A model generated the notes under the pieces. That model worked only from the letters and a program-made list of their open reading frames with translations, was not told where the DNA came from and did not search any database. Positions 21,511-32,791 of a stretch of DNA of 64,000 nt are shown here, in pieces. Positions within the stretch are counted from its first letter, which is position 1, and the number at the start of each line of letters is the position of its first letter. Made by a program: the position numbers and the translations under genes. The stretch is from Candidatus Vallotiella hemipterorum (lineage in GTDB: Bacteria; Pseudomonadota; Gammaproteobacteria; Burkholderiales; Burkholderiaceae), in NCBI RefSeq assembly GCF_910593725.1, contig NZ_OU343031.1:806001-870000 (forward strand), given 5' to 3'.

Positions 21511-24500
21511 ATGGCCTATTTCTCGTGCTTTCCTGGCGCTCTAGCGCTATCTGAGTTTCGCAAGAACCGCTACTTAAAAACTCTAGAAACAATTGAACCA
21601 ACCGTGGCCAATTTGTGTGCACGTTATGTCCATTTCGTTTATTCCAATACTGTGCTTAGTAATGCGGATATATTACGGCTTATAGAATTACTCGAATATG
21701 GTAAGCCATCAACAGCCGATCACAGTGGCGAAATTTTTCTGGTCATTCCAAGGATCGGCACAATTTCGCCATGGGCGTCAAAAGCTACAAACATCGCTCG
21801 TAACTGTGGGCTAGCGAGCGTGCTGCGTATTGAGCGCGGCATTGAGTATACAGTGCTAATTAAAAACGGCCTATCCGGGAAGCCTAGTACGAACAAAAGA
21901 TTAGATAGCCCGGCTCGAGCCAGGATTGCTTTAGTGCTGCACGATTGGATGACTGAAAGCGTGATTTCTACCCGAGAGGAAGCTCATCAGTTATTTGATG
22001 CATTGCCAAGCAAACCGTTGCAATTAGTGGACGTTATTAACCAAGGACGAGCTCCACTAATAGCCGCTAACACTGAACTCGGACTTGCCCTTAGTAACGA
22101 GGAGGTCGATTATTTAGTTGAGGAGTTTACTAAGCTTAATCGTAACCCTACAGATGTAGAGATAATGATGTTCGCGCAGGTTAATAGTGAGCATTGCCGG
22201 CATAAGATTTTTAATGCGCAGTGGACGATTGACGGCCAGCTCCAAAAGCTATCACTTTTTCAGATGATTAAGAACACGAACCAGCTGAGCGGTCAACAAA
22301 CGATTGTTGCGTATTCAGATAATTCAGCGGTAATAGAGGGTGCTCTCGCACATCGCTGGTTTGCTGGCGGTAGCACATATCGCTATACGTCGGTTTATGA
22401 TATGCAGCACCTTCTGATAAAAGTTGAAACACATAACCACCCGACAGCGATTTCACCGTTCTCTGGCGCAGCAACAGGCGCTGGCGGCGAGATCCGTGAT
22501 GAAAGCGCTACCGGACGTGGAGCACGTCCTAAAGCTAGTCTGACTGGCTTCTCGGTATCTAATCTAGAGCTGCCAAATGCCATTGAATCCTGGGAAACTA
22601 CTCTCGATGCCACGGTGCCCCTTTCCGGGCGTCCTTCTAATAAAAGTACCGGCCGCTATGGCCGACCTGAGCGCATTGCTTCGCCGCTGCAGATTATCGT
22701 CGACGGTCCTCTCGGCGCCGCCTCCTTTAACAATGAGTTTGGTCGACCAAATCTAGGTGGCTATTTCCGTGTTTATCAGCAGAACGTTGGTGGACGCATA
22801 TACGGTTATCATAAACCAATTATGATAACAGCGGGAATGGGTAATATTTCTCATTCGCATACGCATAAGAATGCTATCCCAGTTGGCTCTCTGCTAGTGC
22901 AAATCGGCGGTTCAGGTATGCGCATTGGTGTTGGCGGCGGCTCAGCTAGCTCGATGACTACGGGGGCTAATACTATTCAGCTTGATTTTGCTTCAGTGCA
23001 AAGAGGCAATCCTGAAATACAGCGCCGTACACAGGAGGTTATTAACGCGTGCTGGCAACGTGGGAAGGACAATCCAATTTTGTCTATTCACGATGTTGGT
23101 GCTGGTGGCTTATCTAATGCACTTCCGGAGATTATCGAGGGTTCTAGTAGAGGTGGGCGATTTGCATTACGACGAGTGCCGCTTGAGGAGAGTGGGTTGT
23201 CGCCACGTGAGATATGGTCGAATGAAGCACAAGAGCGGTACGTTCTTGCAATTGCACCTCATGATCTACCTGAGTTTAAAGCGATATGCCTCAGAGAACG
23301 CTGCCCAATGGCGGTGCTTGGTATTGCTACGGACAAACGCCAATTACAATTAATAGACAGTTCTATAACTGATACTACTCATTATTCGCGTATGCCTGTC
23401 AATATGCCGGTAGACGTTCTGCTTCGAAAAGCCACACGGATGCATTTCGACATCACACGTATATATCGAAAGTTCTCTCCGGTAGAGCTTACGGGCTTAC
23501 CCCTATCAGATATATCTACTCGGATACTCAGACATCCGACTGTTTCTAATAAGTCATTCTTGATTGTAATTAGCGATCGAACGGTTGGCGGCCTCTCAGT
23601 CCGTGATCAGATGGTCGGCCCGTGGCAGGTACCGGTAGCTGATTGCGCTATCACCGCGCTCGATTACGATAGCTTCCGTGGCGAAGCAATGACAATAGCT
23701 GAGCGAACACCTCTCGCAGTGATCGATTCTCCAGCCTCTGGACGTATGGCTGTTGGTGAAGCAATTACAAACATTGCTTCCGCCCCAATCAAGTCGTTAA
23801 ATCAAGTGAAGCTGTCGGCTAACTGGATGGCTGCATGTGGCAGTGTAGGTGAAGATGCCGCATTATTCGACACTGTTAAGACTATTAGTCTAGACTTATG
23901 CCCGGCATTAGGTATCGATATTCCAGTAGGAAAAGACTCGTTGTCGATGTGCACGAAGTGGCATCAAGATGGTATTGATAAGGAGGTTATTGCACCAGTA
24001 TCGCTAATTATTTCTGCATTCGCACCGGTGGTAGATGTACGTACCCATCTCACCCCCCAGTTGCGCTGCGTAGCCGACGTCGGGGATTCGGTATTAATTT
24101 TAATTGATTTAGGCCATGGACGAAACCGTCTCGGCGGCAGTATCCTTGCACAAGTCACACAACAGATCGGCGACAGTGTGCCAGATGTACAAGATGCGCA
24201 AGACCTAAAGTCTTTCTTTTCTGCAATTCAACGCCTTAACCAAGATGGCCAACTGCTTGCGTATCATGATCGCTCTGATGGCGGTTTATTTGTGACGGTA
24301 GTGGAAATGGCCTTTGCTGGTCATCTTGGCGTCTCATTGAACATAGATATACTTGCCCTCGAGCAGGGGTATGAGTTTGACTATGGTGACGTTAAAGACT
24401 GGACCCAGCAAATAGCCGCCCGTCGAGATGATCAAACTCTACGTTCTTTATTCTGTGAAGAGCTAGGCGCAGTGTTGCAGGTTCGTTCTGTTGAGCGAGA

Positions 24501-25569
24501 TAAGGTTCTAGCAACGTTACGCGAATTCGGACTATCAGGCGCGAGCCACGTTATTGGAAAGCCTAACGAGCGTGATGTGATTGAGATTTATCGCGATGCA
24601 AAGAAAATCTATAATATGCCCCGTACTGAGCTTCTGCAGGTCTGGAGCGAAGTCGGTTGGCGCATTTCTCGGCTACGAGATAATCCCGAGTGTGCGGATG
24701 CAGAGTATGCATCATTAAGTGATGCACTAGATCCTGGTATCGTGCCGCATCTGACGTTTGATCCGCAGGAGGATGTAGCAGCGCCTTTTATCTTAAGCAG
24801 AAAGCAGCGGCCACGCCTAGCCATTCTACGCGAACAAGGTGTGAACTCACATCTAGAAACTGCGTATGCGTTCGCTCTAGCCGGCTTTGATCCTTACGAT
24901 GTACACATGACTGATCTAATCGAGGGACGCGCAGATCTTGCGCAATTCTCCGGTGCGGTAGCATGCGGGGGGTTTTCGTATGGCGACGTACTAGGTGCCG
25001 GAGAAGGTTGGGCAAAAACGATTCGTTTTAATACACGTTTGTCGGATATGTTTAGCTCATTCTTTGGGCGTCCCGATACATTTGCGCTTGGTATTTGCAA
25101 TGGTTGCCAGATGATGAGTAGCCTTGCATCGATGATTCCAGGGGCACAAGCATGGCCCCGTTTCGTGCGAAACCGCTCTGAAAGCTTTGAGGCTCGTTTT
25201 TCGTTTGTACAAATAGAAAAATCGCCGTCGATTTTCTTCGCTGGGCTAGAGAACTCTCGACTGCCTGTTGCTGTAGCACATAGCGAAGGCTATGCAGACT
25301 TCTCAGAACAAGGAGACCTATCGAGCGCAGAGATTGTTATGCGTTATATTGATCATTATGGTGTAGTAACCGAGCGCTACCCATTTAATCCGAACGGCTC
25401 GCCACAGGGTATTACATCAGTAACCACACCAGATGGCCGCTTTACTATTCTCATGCCGCATACTGAACGCGTGCATAGAACAGTACAAATGAGCTGGCAC
25501 CCCCAGGGGTGGGGCGAACCAAGCCCATGGCTACGGCTATACCGTAACGCGCGCCGCTGGATTGGTTAA
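21511..25569 (+). CDS. purL: Phosphoribosylformylglycinamidine synthase
   Basis: Fourth step of purine synthesis: glutamine- and ATP-dependent conversion of FGAR to FGAM. Large single-chain form, 1352 residues from the start I choose. I prefer the ATG at 21511 ([16 protein letters not shown]) over the upstream TTG at 21448, because it matches the family N-terminus; neither has a strong ribosome binding site. [16 protein letters not shown] marks the synthetase domain. The C-terminal glutaminase carries Cys1196 (GICNGCQM), His1317 and Glu1319 (PHTERVHR). With guaB and guaA, purine synthesis appears functional. Confidence 0.96.
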   Translation: MAYFSCFPGALALSEFRKNRYLKTLETIEPTVANLCARYVHFVYSNTVLSNADILRLIELLEYGKPSTADHSGEIFLVIPRIGTISPWASKATNIARNCGLASVLRIERGIEYTVLIKNGLSGKPSTNKRLDSPARARIALVLHDWMTESVISTREEAHQLFDALPSKPLQLVDVINQGRAPLIAANTELGLALSNEEVDYLVEEFTKLNRNPTDVEIMMFAQVNSEHCRHKIFNAQWTIDGQLQKLSLFQMIKNTNQLSGQQTIVAYSDNSAVIEGALAHRWFAGGSTYRYTSVYDMQHLLIKVETHNHPTAISPFSGAATGAGGEIRDESATGRGARPKASLTGFSVSNLELPNAIESWETTLDATVPLSGRPSNKSTGRYGRPERIASPLQIIVDGPLGAASFNNEFGRPNLGGYFRVYQQNVGGRIYGYHKPIMITAGMGNISHSHTHKNAIPVGSLLVQIGGSGMRIGVGGGSASSMTTGANTIQLDFASVQRGNPEIQRRTQEVINACWQRGKDNPILSIHDVGAGGLSNALPEIIEGSSRGGRFALRRVPLEESGLSPREIWSNEAQERYVLAIAPHDLPEFKAICLRERCPMAVLGIATDKRQLQLIDSSITDTTHYSRMPVNMPVDVLLRKATRMHFDITRIYRKFSPVELTGLPLSDISTRILRHPTVSNKSFLIVISDRTVGGLSVRDQMVGPWQVPVADCAITALDYDSFRGEAMTIAERTPLAVIDSPASGRMAVGEAITNIASAPIKSLNQVKLSANWMAACGSVGEDAALFDTVKTISLDLCPALGIDIPVGKDSLSMCTKWHQDGIDKEVIAPVSLIISAFAPVVDVRTHLTPQLRCVADVGDSVLILIDLGHGRNRLGGSILAQVTQQIGDSVPDVQDAQDLKSFFSAIQRLNQDGQLLAYHDRSDGGLFVTVVEMAFAGHLGVSLNIDILALEQGYEFDYGDVKDWTQQIAARRDDQTLRSLFCEELGAVLQVRSVERDKVLATLREFGLSGASHVIGKPNERDVIEIYRDAKKIYNMPRTELLQVWSEVGWRISRLRDNPECADAEYASLSDALDPGIVPHLTFDPQEDVAAPFILSRKQRPRLAILREQGVNSHLETAYAFALAGFDPYDVHMTDLIEGRADLAQFSGAVACGGFSYGDVLGAGEGWAKTIRFNTRLSDMFSSFFGRPDTFALGICNGCQMMSSLASMIPGAQAWPRFVRNRSESFEARFSFVQIEKSPSIFFAGLENSRLPVAVAHSEGYADFSEQGDLSSAEIVMRYIDHYGVVTERYPFNPNGSPQGITSVTTPDGRFTILMPHTERVHRTVQMSWHPQGWGEPSPWLRLYRNARRWIG

Positions 25570-26153
25570 ACTGTTACTTATATTAATTGAGCGATGATGG
25601 TCAGATCAAGTAATTATTATTAAGCCAGTAACATATTAAACAAACTACATATGGGAATAGCAGTAGGATTATGCTGCCTATAGTTGGCCATCACTATATT
25701 CACGAACGAATAAATAAAGATTTTAGAATTATCCCAGTCTAAATCTGCATAATTTTTAACCAAGTTATAATTTTGAATTATTGCCCCAAAAACTCCTTAA
25801 GGATTGAACTAGCTCTAATCTCGGAGGTGAGGGTTGTTGCTTGCTGCGCGTGCAGTAATAAAATACAATAAAATTCAGCTCTTTACAGATTTCTGTCAAA
25901 GACAGATTAACTTATTATTTTTTATAAGATTTTAATAGGTGTTTGGATCTTAACGCCCTGGCTAGCGAGCAAAGTATATATCTTTGACTTCTAAACGCCT
26001 GACGATGCTGAGACCAAATGCTTTGTTATAACTTACGACTAATAATTCCCCATGGATAAGCGCCCGCAGTTGCAGAAAATATTTTTTAGCAAGTTAAATA
26101 ATAATAGTTTAGGCAAATACAGTGCACATCATGTATCCTGCGATCGCACATTA
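25570..26153. other. Gene-free interval between purL and bolA
   Basis: 584 bp without a credible ORF. In Burkholderia a periplasmic peptidyl-prolyl isomerase gene usually lies next to bolA here; I see no remnant of it. Confidence 0.6.
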
Positions 26154-26459
26154 TCAGCGTGCTTTAAATTCTTTGGGCGTATATGCGCTAATTGAGAGCG
26201 CGTGGATACCACCATCCTGCATCGCATCACCGAGTGCAGAATACACTAACCGGTGACGATCTACCCGCGTATAGCCCTCAAACGCAGCCGAAACAATAGT
26301 TAGTATATAGTGACTACCGGTAGCGGAGCCTATATGTTTAGCATGTTCTGAGCTATTATCGCGTATTTCCAGCGTAAATGGTGATAGGGCTGCGCAAAGA
26401 CGATCACGGATTAGCGAGATTCTCTGATCTGTCGAGGAATTTAAGAAGATATTATTCAT
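26154..26459 (-). CDS. bolA: BolA family protein
   Basis: A 101-residue BolA/IbaG-type protein. Members partner monothiol glutaredoxins in iron-sulphur cluster handling. The recognisable core is LEIRDNSSEHAKH, then HYILTIVS, and the helix RVDRHRLVYSALGDAMQDG with the conserved His. The C-terminus ALSISAYTPKEF is typical. It lies 4 bp downstream of yciB on the same strand, so the two are probably translated from one message. yciB-bolA adjacency is usual in Burkholderia. Confidence 0.9.
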   Translation of the reverse strand: MNNIFLNSSTDQRISLIRDRLCAALSPFTLEIRDNSSEHAKHIGSATGSHYILTIVSAAFEGYTRVDRHRLVYSALGDAMQDGGIHALSISAYTPKEFKAR

Positions 26460-26463
26460 TAGC

Positions 26464-26994
26464 TTACCCCTCCTTTTTATATCTAGCTAGCCATAGACTT
26501 TGTATAACAATAAACATAAGCGTCGCCCCAGTCGTGCCGAATAGCTTAAAATCGACCCAGGTATTGTTAGAAAATCGGTACGCAACCCAGAGGTTAGCAA
26601 TACCCAGCGCTGCAAAGAAAAGGCCCCAGATAACGTTAAGTTTGACCCAAATTAAAGGGGGTAGCTGAATATGCGCATTTAGGGCTTTTTGAATTAGATT
26701 CTTACGAAGAATAAATTGTGAGAACAAAATAGCTAGTGAGAATACCCAATACAATAAGGTTGTCTTCCACTTAATGAACCTATCGTCATGTAGTACCAGA
26801 GTTGCACCGCCAAATACAATAATAAGCACCAGGCTTACCCATAGCATCATATTCACATGCCGATAGCGAAACACCGACCACATAACTTGTATTAACACAG
26901 TAGCTATCGCTATACTAGTGGCGGTATACACGCTCCAGACTTTGAATGAAATAAAAAAAAGCGAAATTGTTAGAAGATGAAACAGAAGCTTCAT
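26464..26994 (-). CDS. yciB: Inner-membrane septation protein YciB/IspZ
   Basis: A 176-residue integral membrane protein linked to cell-envelope synthesis and septation. About five hydrophobic helices are visible. Conserved pieces include the N-terminal MKLLFHLLTISLFFISFK, then FIKWKTTLLYWVF and NVIWGLFFAALGIANLWVA near the middle and C-terminus. The length matches the family. It is the first gene of a two-gene unit with bolA. Confidence 0.93.
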   Translation of the reverse strand: MKLLFHLLTISLFFISFKVWSVYTATSIAIATVLIQVMWSVFRYRHVNMMLWVSLVLIIVFGGATLVLHDDRFIKWKTTLLYWVFSLAILFSQFILRKNLIQKALNAHIQLPPLIWVKLNVIWGLFFAALGIANLWVAYRFSNNTWVDFKLFGTTGATLMFIVIQSLWLARYKKEG

Positions 26995-28016
26995 AGGTAT
27001 CGGGGGCTCTAGCCTAAGAAAGTAGTGTAGTTTAAGTTAAATTATAACGTAGCAGAATTAATGTAGTAGTATAAGCCAGTCACCCTATAGCTATTGTTAA
27101 GCGCACAAGTCAATCTTCTTGATAAAAGTCTTATTATACCTTAGCTTAGGTATAGCAGATAATAGGCAGCCGGCTGTAGCCTATGTTACATTTTCTAGTA
27201 ATCTTAGAACGTCGGAGTGCGCTAGCAATGAGATAGAGAATATATCTTCAGCAAATCACATACATGTGAATAGCTTATTTTATATATGCCTAGACTTTAT
27301 CAATTGATATTAGCGGGCATTAATAGCTTAATACTAAGCCACTACTTAGAACAACACTTGCCGCAAGCTACATGTCCACTGAATTGTGATATCATTGAAT
27401 TGACCTAATTCGGGTTTGATGTCGAATAGCAATCCGCAAGATATTTAAATCGTTTTCTACGGAGCGGCTGTGCAAGAAAATATTTGCATAACATCGATCT
27501 CAGATCGATAAGGCTGTATTTATGTAATAAGTCTTTGGTTAGACATGGCGCGAGTACTGCACTGCCCTGCAATAATAGTTTATCTTAAGTGCTATATTTT
27601 GATGGTTCTAGCTTGTATGACACAGCTTATGCAATTTCAAGTAGTTTAAGTCCGCAGGTAGATATGTCGACTATGTACAACTTAGATTACACCTATATAT
27701 ATTAAAAATAACAGACGAATTATATTAAGAATTAAATTACCTAAAAGGTAGGTAAAACATGCGCTCTATCTCACTATATCAACCCACTAGAATTCTAGTC
27801 AGTCGTTAAATCTTTACATTGCTGTAGCTAGATCGTTTCAGCATGGCTTCTCTCGATAATACAGTAGCAATTAGCCCAGCGAGCAGCACGATCTACAGTG
27901 TAGTCGACTAGTAAATTAAAAGTGCGCTAAGCTTTCGCTATTACAATCAAGACAAATTTTAAAGACAACTGTTAAATTTAGTCAAACGAACGCGGCTGCG
28001 CAAGCATTTTTACATC
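26995..28016. other. Gene-free 1-kb region
   Basis: No ORF resembles a protein. The 62-codon ORF at 27119-27307 has no family features. Nothing structured beyond small AT-rich repeats. Confidence 0.65.
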
Positions 28017-29027
28017 TCAAATAGGTGTGTTAGTAGCAGAACAATACAGCGTGAGGCCGCATGGTGATCCAACATGGATCGACCCGTGCTCGAGTGCACT
28101 TAGCTTAATCTGGACTAAGCAATCAAATCCCCCCTCTGGGGCCGCGGCGCTATTGACCACTACCCCGCAGGGTTGACTTGGGTCTTCCGAATGAAATACT
28201 TCGACTCCGGCATGCGCATGCTCGGTGTGCGCTAATACTGTTCGACGTTTAATCGTGCCGCGATACTGAGAGCGGGCGATAACTTCTTGCCCTGGATAAC
28301 AGCCCTTTCGAAAGTCGATGCCGCCGATGAGTTCAAAATTAATCATCTGTGGTATAAATAAATTGCTTGTCACGGCGCTCACATGTGGTATGCCCGCTCG
28401 GATATCAAGCCAGTCCCATAGTGTAGGATCAGCCTGCTTAACTTGATATGTTGAGTCTAGTATAGATAGCGTTTCTTGAATTATTCCATGCGGACCGATC
28501 CATAAAAAACGTGGCAATCTATCTGAATCTATCACGCGGATCAATTCTGAGAAGGGGGTATTAATCTTACCGTGCACGCCGTTGGGCAGCAACTTAAAAC
28601 ATCGCAGCAGAGATTCAGAGATATTGCCAGCGAAACCGACTACGGTAAGATTATTGGTCGAGTTTATCAACCTCGCTTTTGCGCGTAGCACAAACATTGA
28701 CAATCGTTTTTGAATAGGTTCGACCAAATCTGCGGAAACTAGTATCCGCGCTGCATTGCCGATACGCCAAACTAGCAAAGTAGCAAGTAGCCGCCCCTTG
28801 GGCGAGCAGAATCCAGCTAGCCGTGCACTATCTTCATCGAGTGTTTGAATATTATTAGTCAATTGACTATGCAAAAAATTCGCTGCGTCGTTTCCATGTA
28901 CATCTATCACGCCGAATTTATTGAGCATCATGTAAACGCCCTGTTTAGCGCAATGCGCAGCAAAGGCATCGTCGTCATGTCTAGCATTACCATGGTTTGA
29001 CCCGATGGATTCAGGGGATATATTCAT
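28017..29027 (-). CDS. ygfZ: Folate-binding protein YgfZ
   Basis: A tetrahydrofolate-binding protein of the GcvT-like family that supports iron-sulphur cluster assembly or repair. 336 residues. The diagnostic K-G-C-Y-x-G-Q-E motif is present as KGCYPGQEVIARSQYRG, with its conserved Cys. The N-terminal domain has VHGNDAANFLHSQLTNN and a FCSPKGRLLA segment typical of the family. It is divergent from mltG with an 80-bp gap, the same arrangement as in Burkholderia. BolA in this window works in the same general area. Confidence 0.93.
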   Translation of the reverse strand: MNISPESIGSNHGNARHDDDAFAAHCAKQGVYMMLNKFGVIDVHGNDAANFLHSQLTNNIQTLDEDSARLAGFCSPKGRLLATLLVWRIGNAARILVSADLVEPIQKRLSMFVLRAKARLINSTNNLTVVGFAGNISESLLRCFKLLPNGVHGKINTPFSELIRVIDSDRLPRFLWIGPHGIIQETLSILDSTYQVKQADPTLWDWLDIRAGIPHVSAVTSNLFIPQMINFELIGGIDFRKGCYPGQEVIARSQYRGTIKRRTVLAHTEHAHAGVEVFHSEDPSQPCGVVVNSAAAPEGGFDCLVQIKLSALEHGSIHVGSPCGLTLYCSATNTPI

Positions 29028-29107
29028 AAGAATGTTACATTATCAATATTAACTTTAGTTAAGGTAAGTGGGTATTATATTCAAAGTTCTGATTAACCAC
29101 GTTTCAT

Positions 29108-30181
29108 ATGTTTGTGTTTAAGAGAGTGCTTTTCTCTACGGTGGCAATCGCAGCATTCGGTATCTTTATAGCGTGTAGCTCGGTCTGGTATTGGGCTCGC
29201 GCGCCTATTCACATGACATTGCCACTCAATGTCACGATACAGCCGCGCAGCGGTCTACGCAGCATCGCCTTTCAATTACGCTGTAGCGGCGTACCAATTG
29301 AACGGCACTTATTCGTTCTAATGGCCCGTATTCTAGGTATGTCTTTACAATTGAAGCCCGGTCATTACGTGTTCTCAACTGAGGTTACGCCATATGATTT
29401 GTTGCAGAAGCTAGCAAAAGGTAATGTACGTCAATGCCTTGTCACAATCATCGAGGGTTGGACTTTTCGACGTATGCGTGATGAAATCAATACGCATCCA
29501 GCATTACGTCATGATTCTGTCATGCTTAGTGATTCCCAATTAATGCGTAAAATTATGGCCAATATCTCGCCTACTGATCAACACAAAACAAGCACGCAAA
29601 ACGCGTTACATATGCTTTCAATGAAAGGCGTGCCTGTGCAGAAGCCTGAAGGCCTTTTTTTCCCTGATACATACTTATTTGAAGAAAATACTAGCGACTT
29701 AGACATTTACCGGCGCTCATATCACTTAATGCATCTGCGTATTCAGCGGGAATGGGAGGGTCGCTCGCCCGGACTACCCTATTTAGGGCCTTACGATGCC
29801 CTAAAAATGGCTTCTATTATCGAAAAGGAGACCGGACGTGCTAAAGATAAGCCGCTAGTGGCCTCAGTATTTATCAACCGACTGCGTCTATCCATGCCAT
29901 TACAGACCGATTCAACCGTGATCTACGGGCTCGGTACATTATATACTGGTCAATTATGTAAGAAGGACTTACAAACTGATACCCCATACAATACCTATAT
30001 ACGCGGAGGGCTTCCGCCTACACCAATTTCTCTACCAGGTAATGCCTCGCTAAAAGCCGCTTTACATGGGGCTTCCAGCGAGGCATTGTACTTTGTATCG
30101 CGCGGCGATGGCAGCACTCATTTTTCAAATAACCTCGTTGATCATAATAAAGCTGTAGACAAATACATTAGGGGTCGATGA
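29108..30181 (+). CDS. mltG: Endolytic murein transglycosylase MltG
   Basis: Membrane-anchored enzyme that cuts nascent peptidoglycan strands and sets their length. 357 residues. One N-terminal membrane segment (residues about 8-30) is followed by the periplasmic YceG domain. The catalytic Glu239 is in [10 protein letters not shown]. The downstream motif [12 protein letters not shown] and the [14 protein letters not shown] segment are intact. Its TGA stop is one base before the tmk start, so the two are almost certainly translationally linked. Its retention fits a cell that still makes a peptidoglycan wall. Confidence 0.95.
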   Translation: MFVFKRVLFSTVAIAAFGIFIACSSVWYWARAPIHMTLPLNVTIQPRSGLRSIAFQLRCSGVPIERHLFVLMARILGMSLQLKPGHYVFSTEVTPYDLLQKLAKGNVRQCLVTIIEGWTFRRMRDEINTHPALRHDSVMLSDSQLMRKIMANISPTDQHKTSTQNALHMLSMKGVPVQKPEGLFFPDTYLFEENTSDLDIYRRSYHLMHLRIQREWEGRSPGLPYLGPYDALKMASIIEKETGRAKDKPLVASVFINRLRLSMPLQTDSTVIYGLGTLYTGQLCKKDLQTDTPYNTYIRGGLPPTPISLPGNASLKAALHGASSEALYFVSRGDGSTHFSNNLVDHNKAVDKYIRGR

Positions 30182-30182
30182 T

Positions 30183-30839
30183 ATGGCTAATATTGTGAGT
30201 AGCGGCCAGAACGAGTCCCGTCCGCGCGGTAAGTTTATTACGCTCGAGGGAATTGATGGAGCAGGAAAGACAACTCATCTACAATGGTTTTGCGATAGAC
30301 TGTCCGAGCGTGCAGCTCTGCAAGCCGCACGTGTTATTGTCACCTTCGAGCCGGGTGGAACGCCGCTAGGCGAGACGCTGCGAGAAATTCTCCTGCGTCA
30401 AGAAATGCATAGTGAAACGGAGGCATTACTGATGTTTGCGGCACGGCGCGAACATATTGCTACGCTGATTGAACCTGCGCTTACTCGTGGTGATTGGGTA
30501 CTATCTGATCGCTTTACGGACGCGACATTCGCCTACCAGGGCGGTGGCCTCGGACTGTCTATAGATAAGTTACGGGTACTAGAGCAATGGGTGCAAGGCG
30601 AGCTACAACCAGATTGCACAGTACTATTCGATCTACCAATCGATGCTGCTCATACAAGGCGTAGTAGAGCTCGCATACCCGATAAGTTTGAGAGTCAATC
30701 AGACGATTTTTTTACTCGTACCCGTGCTGAATACCTACGCCGCACTGCACAGGCACCAGAGAGGTTTGCAATTATTAATGCGGTAGGTCCAATTTCTACA
30801 GTGCGCGAACAGCTTGAAGCTATCCTGCTAACTCTTTAA
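30183..30839 (+). CDS. tmk: Thymidylate kinase
   Basis: Phosphorylates dTMP to dTDP for DNA synthesis. 218 residues. The P-loop GIDGAGKTT begins at residue 23. [14 protein letters not shown] carries the DRF motif and the base-binding region, and [12 protein letters not shown] is the LID region. The N-terminus is slightly extended before the P-loop ([16 protein letters not shown]). It begins one base after the mltG stop and is followed 8 bp later by holB. Confidence 0.96.
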   Translation: MANIVSSGQNESRPRGKFITLEGIDGAGKTTHLQWFCDRLSERAALQAARVIVTFEPGGTPLGETLREILLRQEMHSETEALLMFAARREHIATLIEPALTRGDWVLSDRFTDATFAYQGGGLGLSIDKLRVLEQWVQGELQPDCTVLFDLPIDAAHTRRSRARIPDKFESQSDDFFTRTRAEYLRRTAQAPERFAIINAVGPISTVREQLEAILLTL

Positions 30840-30847
30840 TTAATAAA

Positions 30848-31903
30848 ATGCTGTATCCATGGCAATACGACGACTGGCTGCGTATCCAAATGCTGAGTGA
30901 TAATTGGATGCATGCGTTATTGCTATATGGACAAACTGGCATCGGCAAAATGAATTTTGCTTATGAGCTAGCGCAGAGTCTATTATGCGAGCGGCCTCAT
31001 GATAAGGCATACGCCTGCGGCAAGTGCGTCGCATGTATCTGGTTCCTGCAAGGAAACCACCCTGATTTCAGATTTGTCTGCCCCGAAGCGATACCAATAC
31101 AAATGAGCATCGATGTTTATAAAAGCTCACATAATGATGTGGCAAGCGATTCTGCCACAAGCGCCAGTATCAAGAAATGCAAATCACCGAGTAAGGAAAT
31201 TAAAATCGATCAGGTTAGGGGGTTGCTCGATTTCTGTGGTATTACCTCTCACCGAGGGGGGCGACGCGTAGTTGTACTATCTCCAACTGAAGCACTAAGC
31301 TTGTCGGCGGCCAATGCACTACTCAAAACTCTTGAAGAGCCTCCACCCGGGGTATTATTCCTGCTTGTGAGTGTAGACCTGAAGCGTTTGCTGCCGACTA
31401 TTGTGAGTCGCTGCAGACAATGGCCGCTCGCAATGCCAAATACGGCGAGTGCTTTAGCTTGGCTTCATAGTCAGGGTATTAGTGATCCGGCCTCAGCTCT
31501 CGCAGAAGCCGGCGGCGCGCCATTGGCTGCACTAACCGTCGCCAGAGATGAGTATGCATTGCTTAAGCAGTGCATACTCAAGCAACTTGCATATGGCCCA
31601 AACTGCGAGCCATTTGCCTTATGCGAAGCTTTGCAGAAGGCGCCTATGCCATTAGCTCTCGGTTGGTTACAGCGCTGGGTCTATGATTTGCTTGCCATGC
31701 AAATGAGTGATAAGCCACGCTACTTCCCAGCGCATCTAAACACGCTTCAGCACATCGCAAAACACTCCGAGCCTTTTCGGGTTGCTCAGTGTCTTAAGAG
31801 GATTACGCAACAACGAGCTGTGGAGCAACATTCTTTGAATAGTCGCCTAGTCTTTGAGGAGCTGTATATTTATTACAAAAGCATTTTTAGAAATAAACTA
31901 TGA
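30848..31903 (+). CDS. holB: DNA polymerase III delta' subunit
   Basis: Clamp-loader subunit of the replicative polymerase. 351 residues, starting with the family-typical MLYPWQYDDW. The modified P-loop is GQTGIGKMN; delta' does not hydrolyse ATP, so the substitution is expected. The zinc-finger Cys are 47, 57, 60 and 63. LLKTLEEPP and the SRC motif (IVSRCRQW) are present. It follows tmk by 8 bp. A 32-bp near-perfect palindrome lies inside the coding sequence (31549-31580). Confidence 0.94.
   Translation: MLYPWQYDDWLRIQMLSDNWMHALLLYGQTGIGKMNFAYELAQSLLCERPHDKAYACGKCVACIWFLQGNHPDFRFVCPEAIPIQMSIDVYKSSHNDVASDSATSASIKKCKSPSKEIKIDQVRGLLDFCGITSHRGGRRVVVLSPTEALSLSAANALLKTLEEPPPGVLFLLVSVDLKRLLPTIVSRCRQWPLAMPNTASALAWLHSQGISDPASALAEAGGAPLAALTVARDEYALLKQCILKQLAYGPNCEPFALCEALQKAPMPLALGWLQRWVYDLLAMQMSDKPRYFPAHLNTLQHIAKHSEPFRVAQCLKRITQQRAVEQHSLNSRLVFEELYIYYKSIFRNKL
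31549..31580. repeat. 32-bp palindrome within holB
   Basis: The two 16-bp halves, starting TGAGTATGCATT and ending AGTGCATACTCA, are reverse complements with no spacer, apart from one T-G position. It is coding sequence in holB near residues 234-245. Confidence 0.85.
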
Positions 31904-32008
31904 CATCAGCACTCTATCGTTTTACTGTATACGGGAAATTAGTCACATAGCTTCTGTGATTTATAGCAAATATTTTATAAAAAGTGCGCAGCTGCTGAGA
32001 GGTATCTA

Positions 32009-32791
32009 TTGTTTATTGATTCACATTGCCATATTAATTCTCACTGCATGATCAAGCGCCTGCCAAGCGTGCTTCAACAGATGCGTGCCAATGCGGTGAC
32101 TCATGCGTTATGCGCTAGCGTTGATCTCGAGACATTCCCATCTATTTTAGCAATTGCTCATGCGCATCCACATATCTTCGCGTCAGTGGGCGTACATCCG
32201 GGTCGCGAGCTTGCTCGTGACCCGGATGTCGCTGAATTAGTCTCTCTAGCACAAGACGCGAAGGTTATTGCGATCGGCGAAACCGGGCTAGATTACCACT
32301 CGCTTCAAGGACGCACGCTAGACTCTCTAGCATGGCAGAGGAAGCGGTTTCGCACGCATATCCAGGCCGCAGTTGCTTCCGGAAAGCCATTAATTATCCA
32401 CACACGCTCTGCAGCACAAGAGACGCTGCAAATTATGCGGGAAGAAGGCGCTGATACAGTCGGCGGCGTGATTCACTGTTTTACAGAAACATGGGATGTT
32501 GCAAAGATAGCGCTAGAGCAAAATTTTTTTATTTCAATATCAGGTATTGTAACGTTTAAAAACGCTATACAAATTCAGGAGGTTGCTCGAAAAGTACCGC
32601 TAGAACGCTTATTAATTGAAACAGATTCACCCTATCTTACACCCGAACCTTACCGTGGTAGGCTAAATGAACCTGCATACGTTAGCCATATTGGACATTT
32701 TATTGCGTTATTGCGTAATATAGACGCTGCACAACTTGGATCAGTGACGTCAGATAATTTTTTTAGGTTGTTTTGCAACTCAAGTGTTTAA
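32009..32791 (+). CDS. tatD: TatD family metal-dependent hydrolase/DNase
   Basis: TIM-barrel metalloenzyme of the TatD group, linked to 3'-5' nuclease activity and DNA repair. 260 residues. Metal ligands are visible in DSHCHI (residues 4-9), GETGLDYH, HTRSA, IHCF and ETDSPYL. The start is TTG at 32009, supported by AGAGG six bases upstream and by the fact that MFIDSHCH is the usual family N-terminus. It sits 105 bp after holB in the usual mltG-tmk-holB-tatD series. A following gene, if there ever was one, has gone. Confidence 0.93.
   Translation: MFIDSHCHINSHCMIKRLPSVLQQMRANAVTHALCASVDLETFPSILAIAHAHPHIFASVGVHPGRELARDPDVAELVSLAQDAKVIAIGETGLDYHSLQGRTLDSLAWQRKRFRTHIQAAVASGKPLIIHTRSAAQETLQIMREEGADTVGGVIHCFTETWDVAKIALEQNFFISISGIVTFKNAIQIQEVARKVPLERLLIETDSPYLTPEPYRGRLNEPAYVSHIGHFIALLRNIDAAQLGSVTSDNFFRLFCNSSV

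Noticed and set aside
22982-23353. 123-codon ORF within purL in another frame
   Set aside because: Same-strand shadow of a clear gene.
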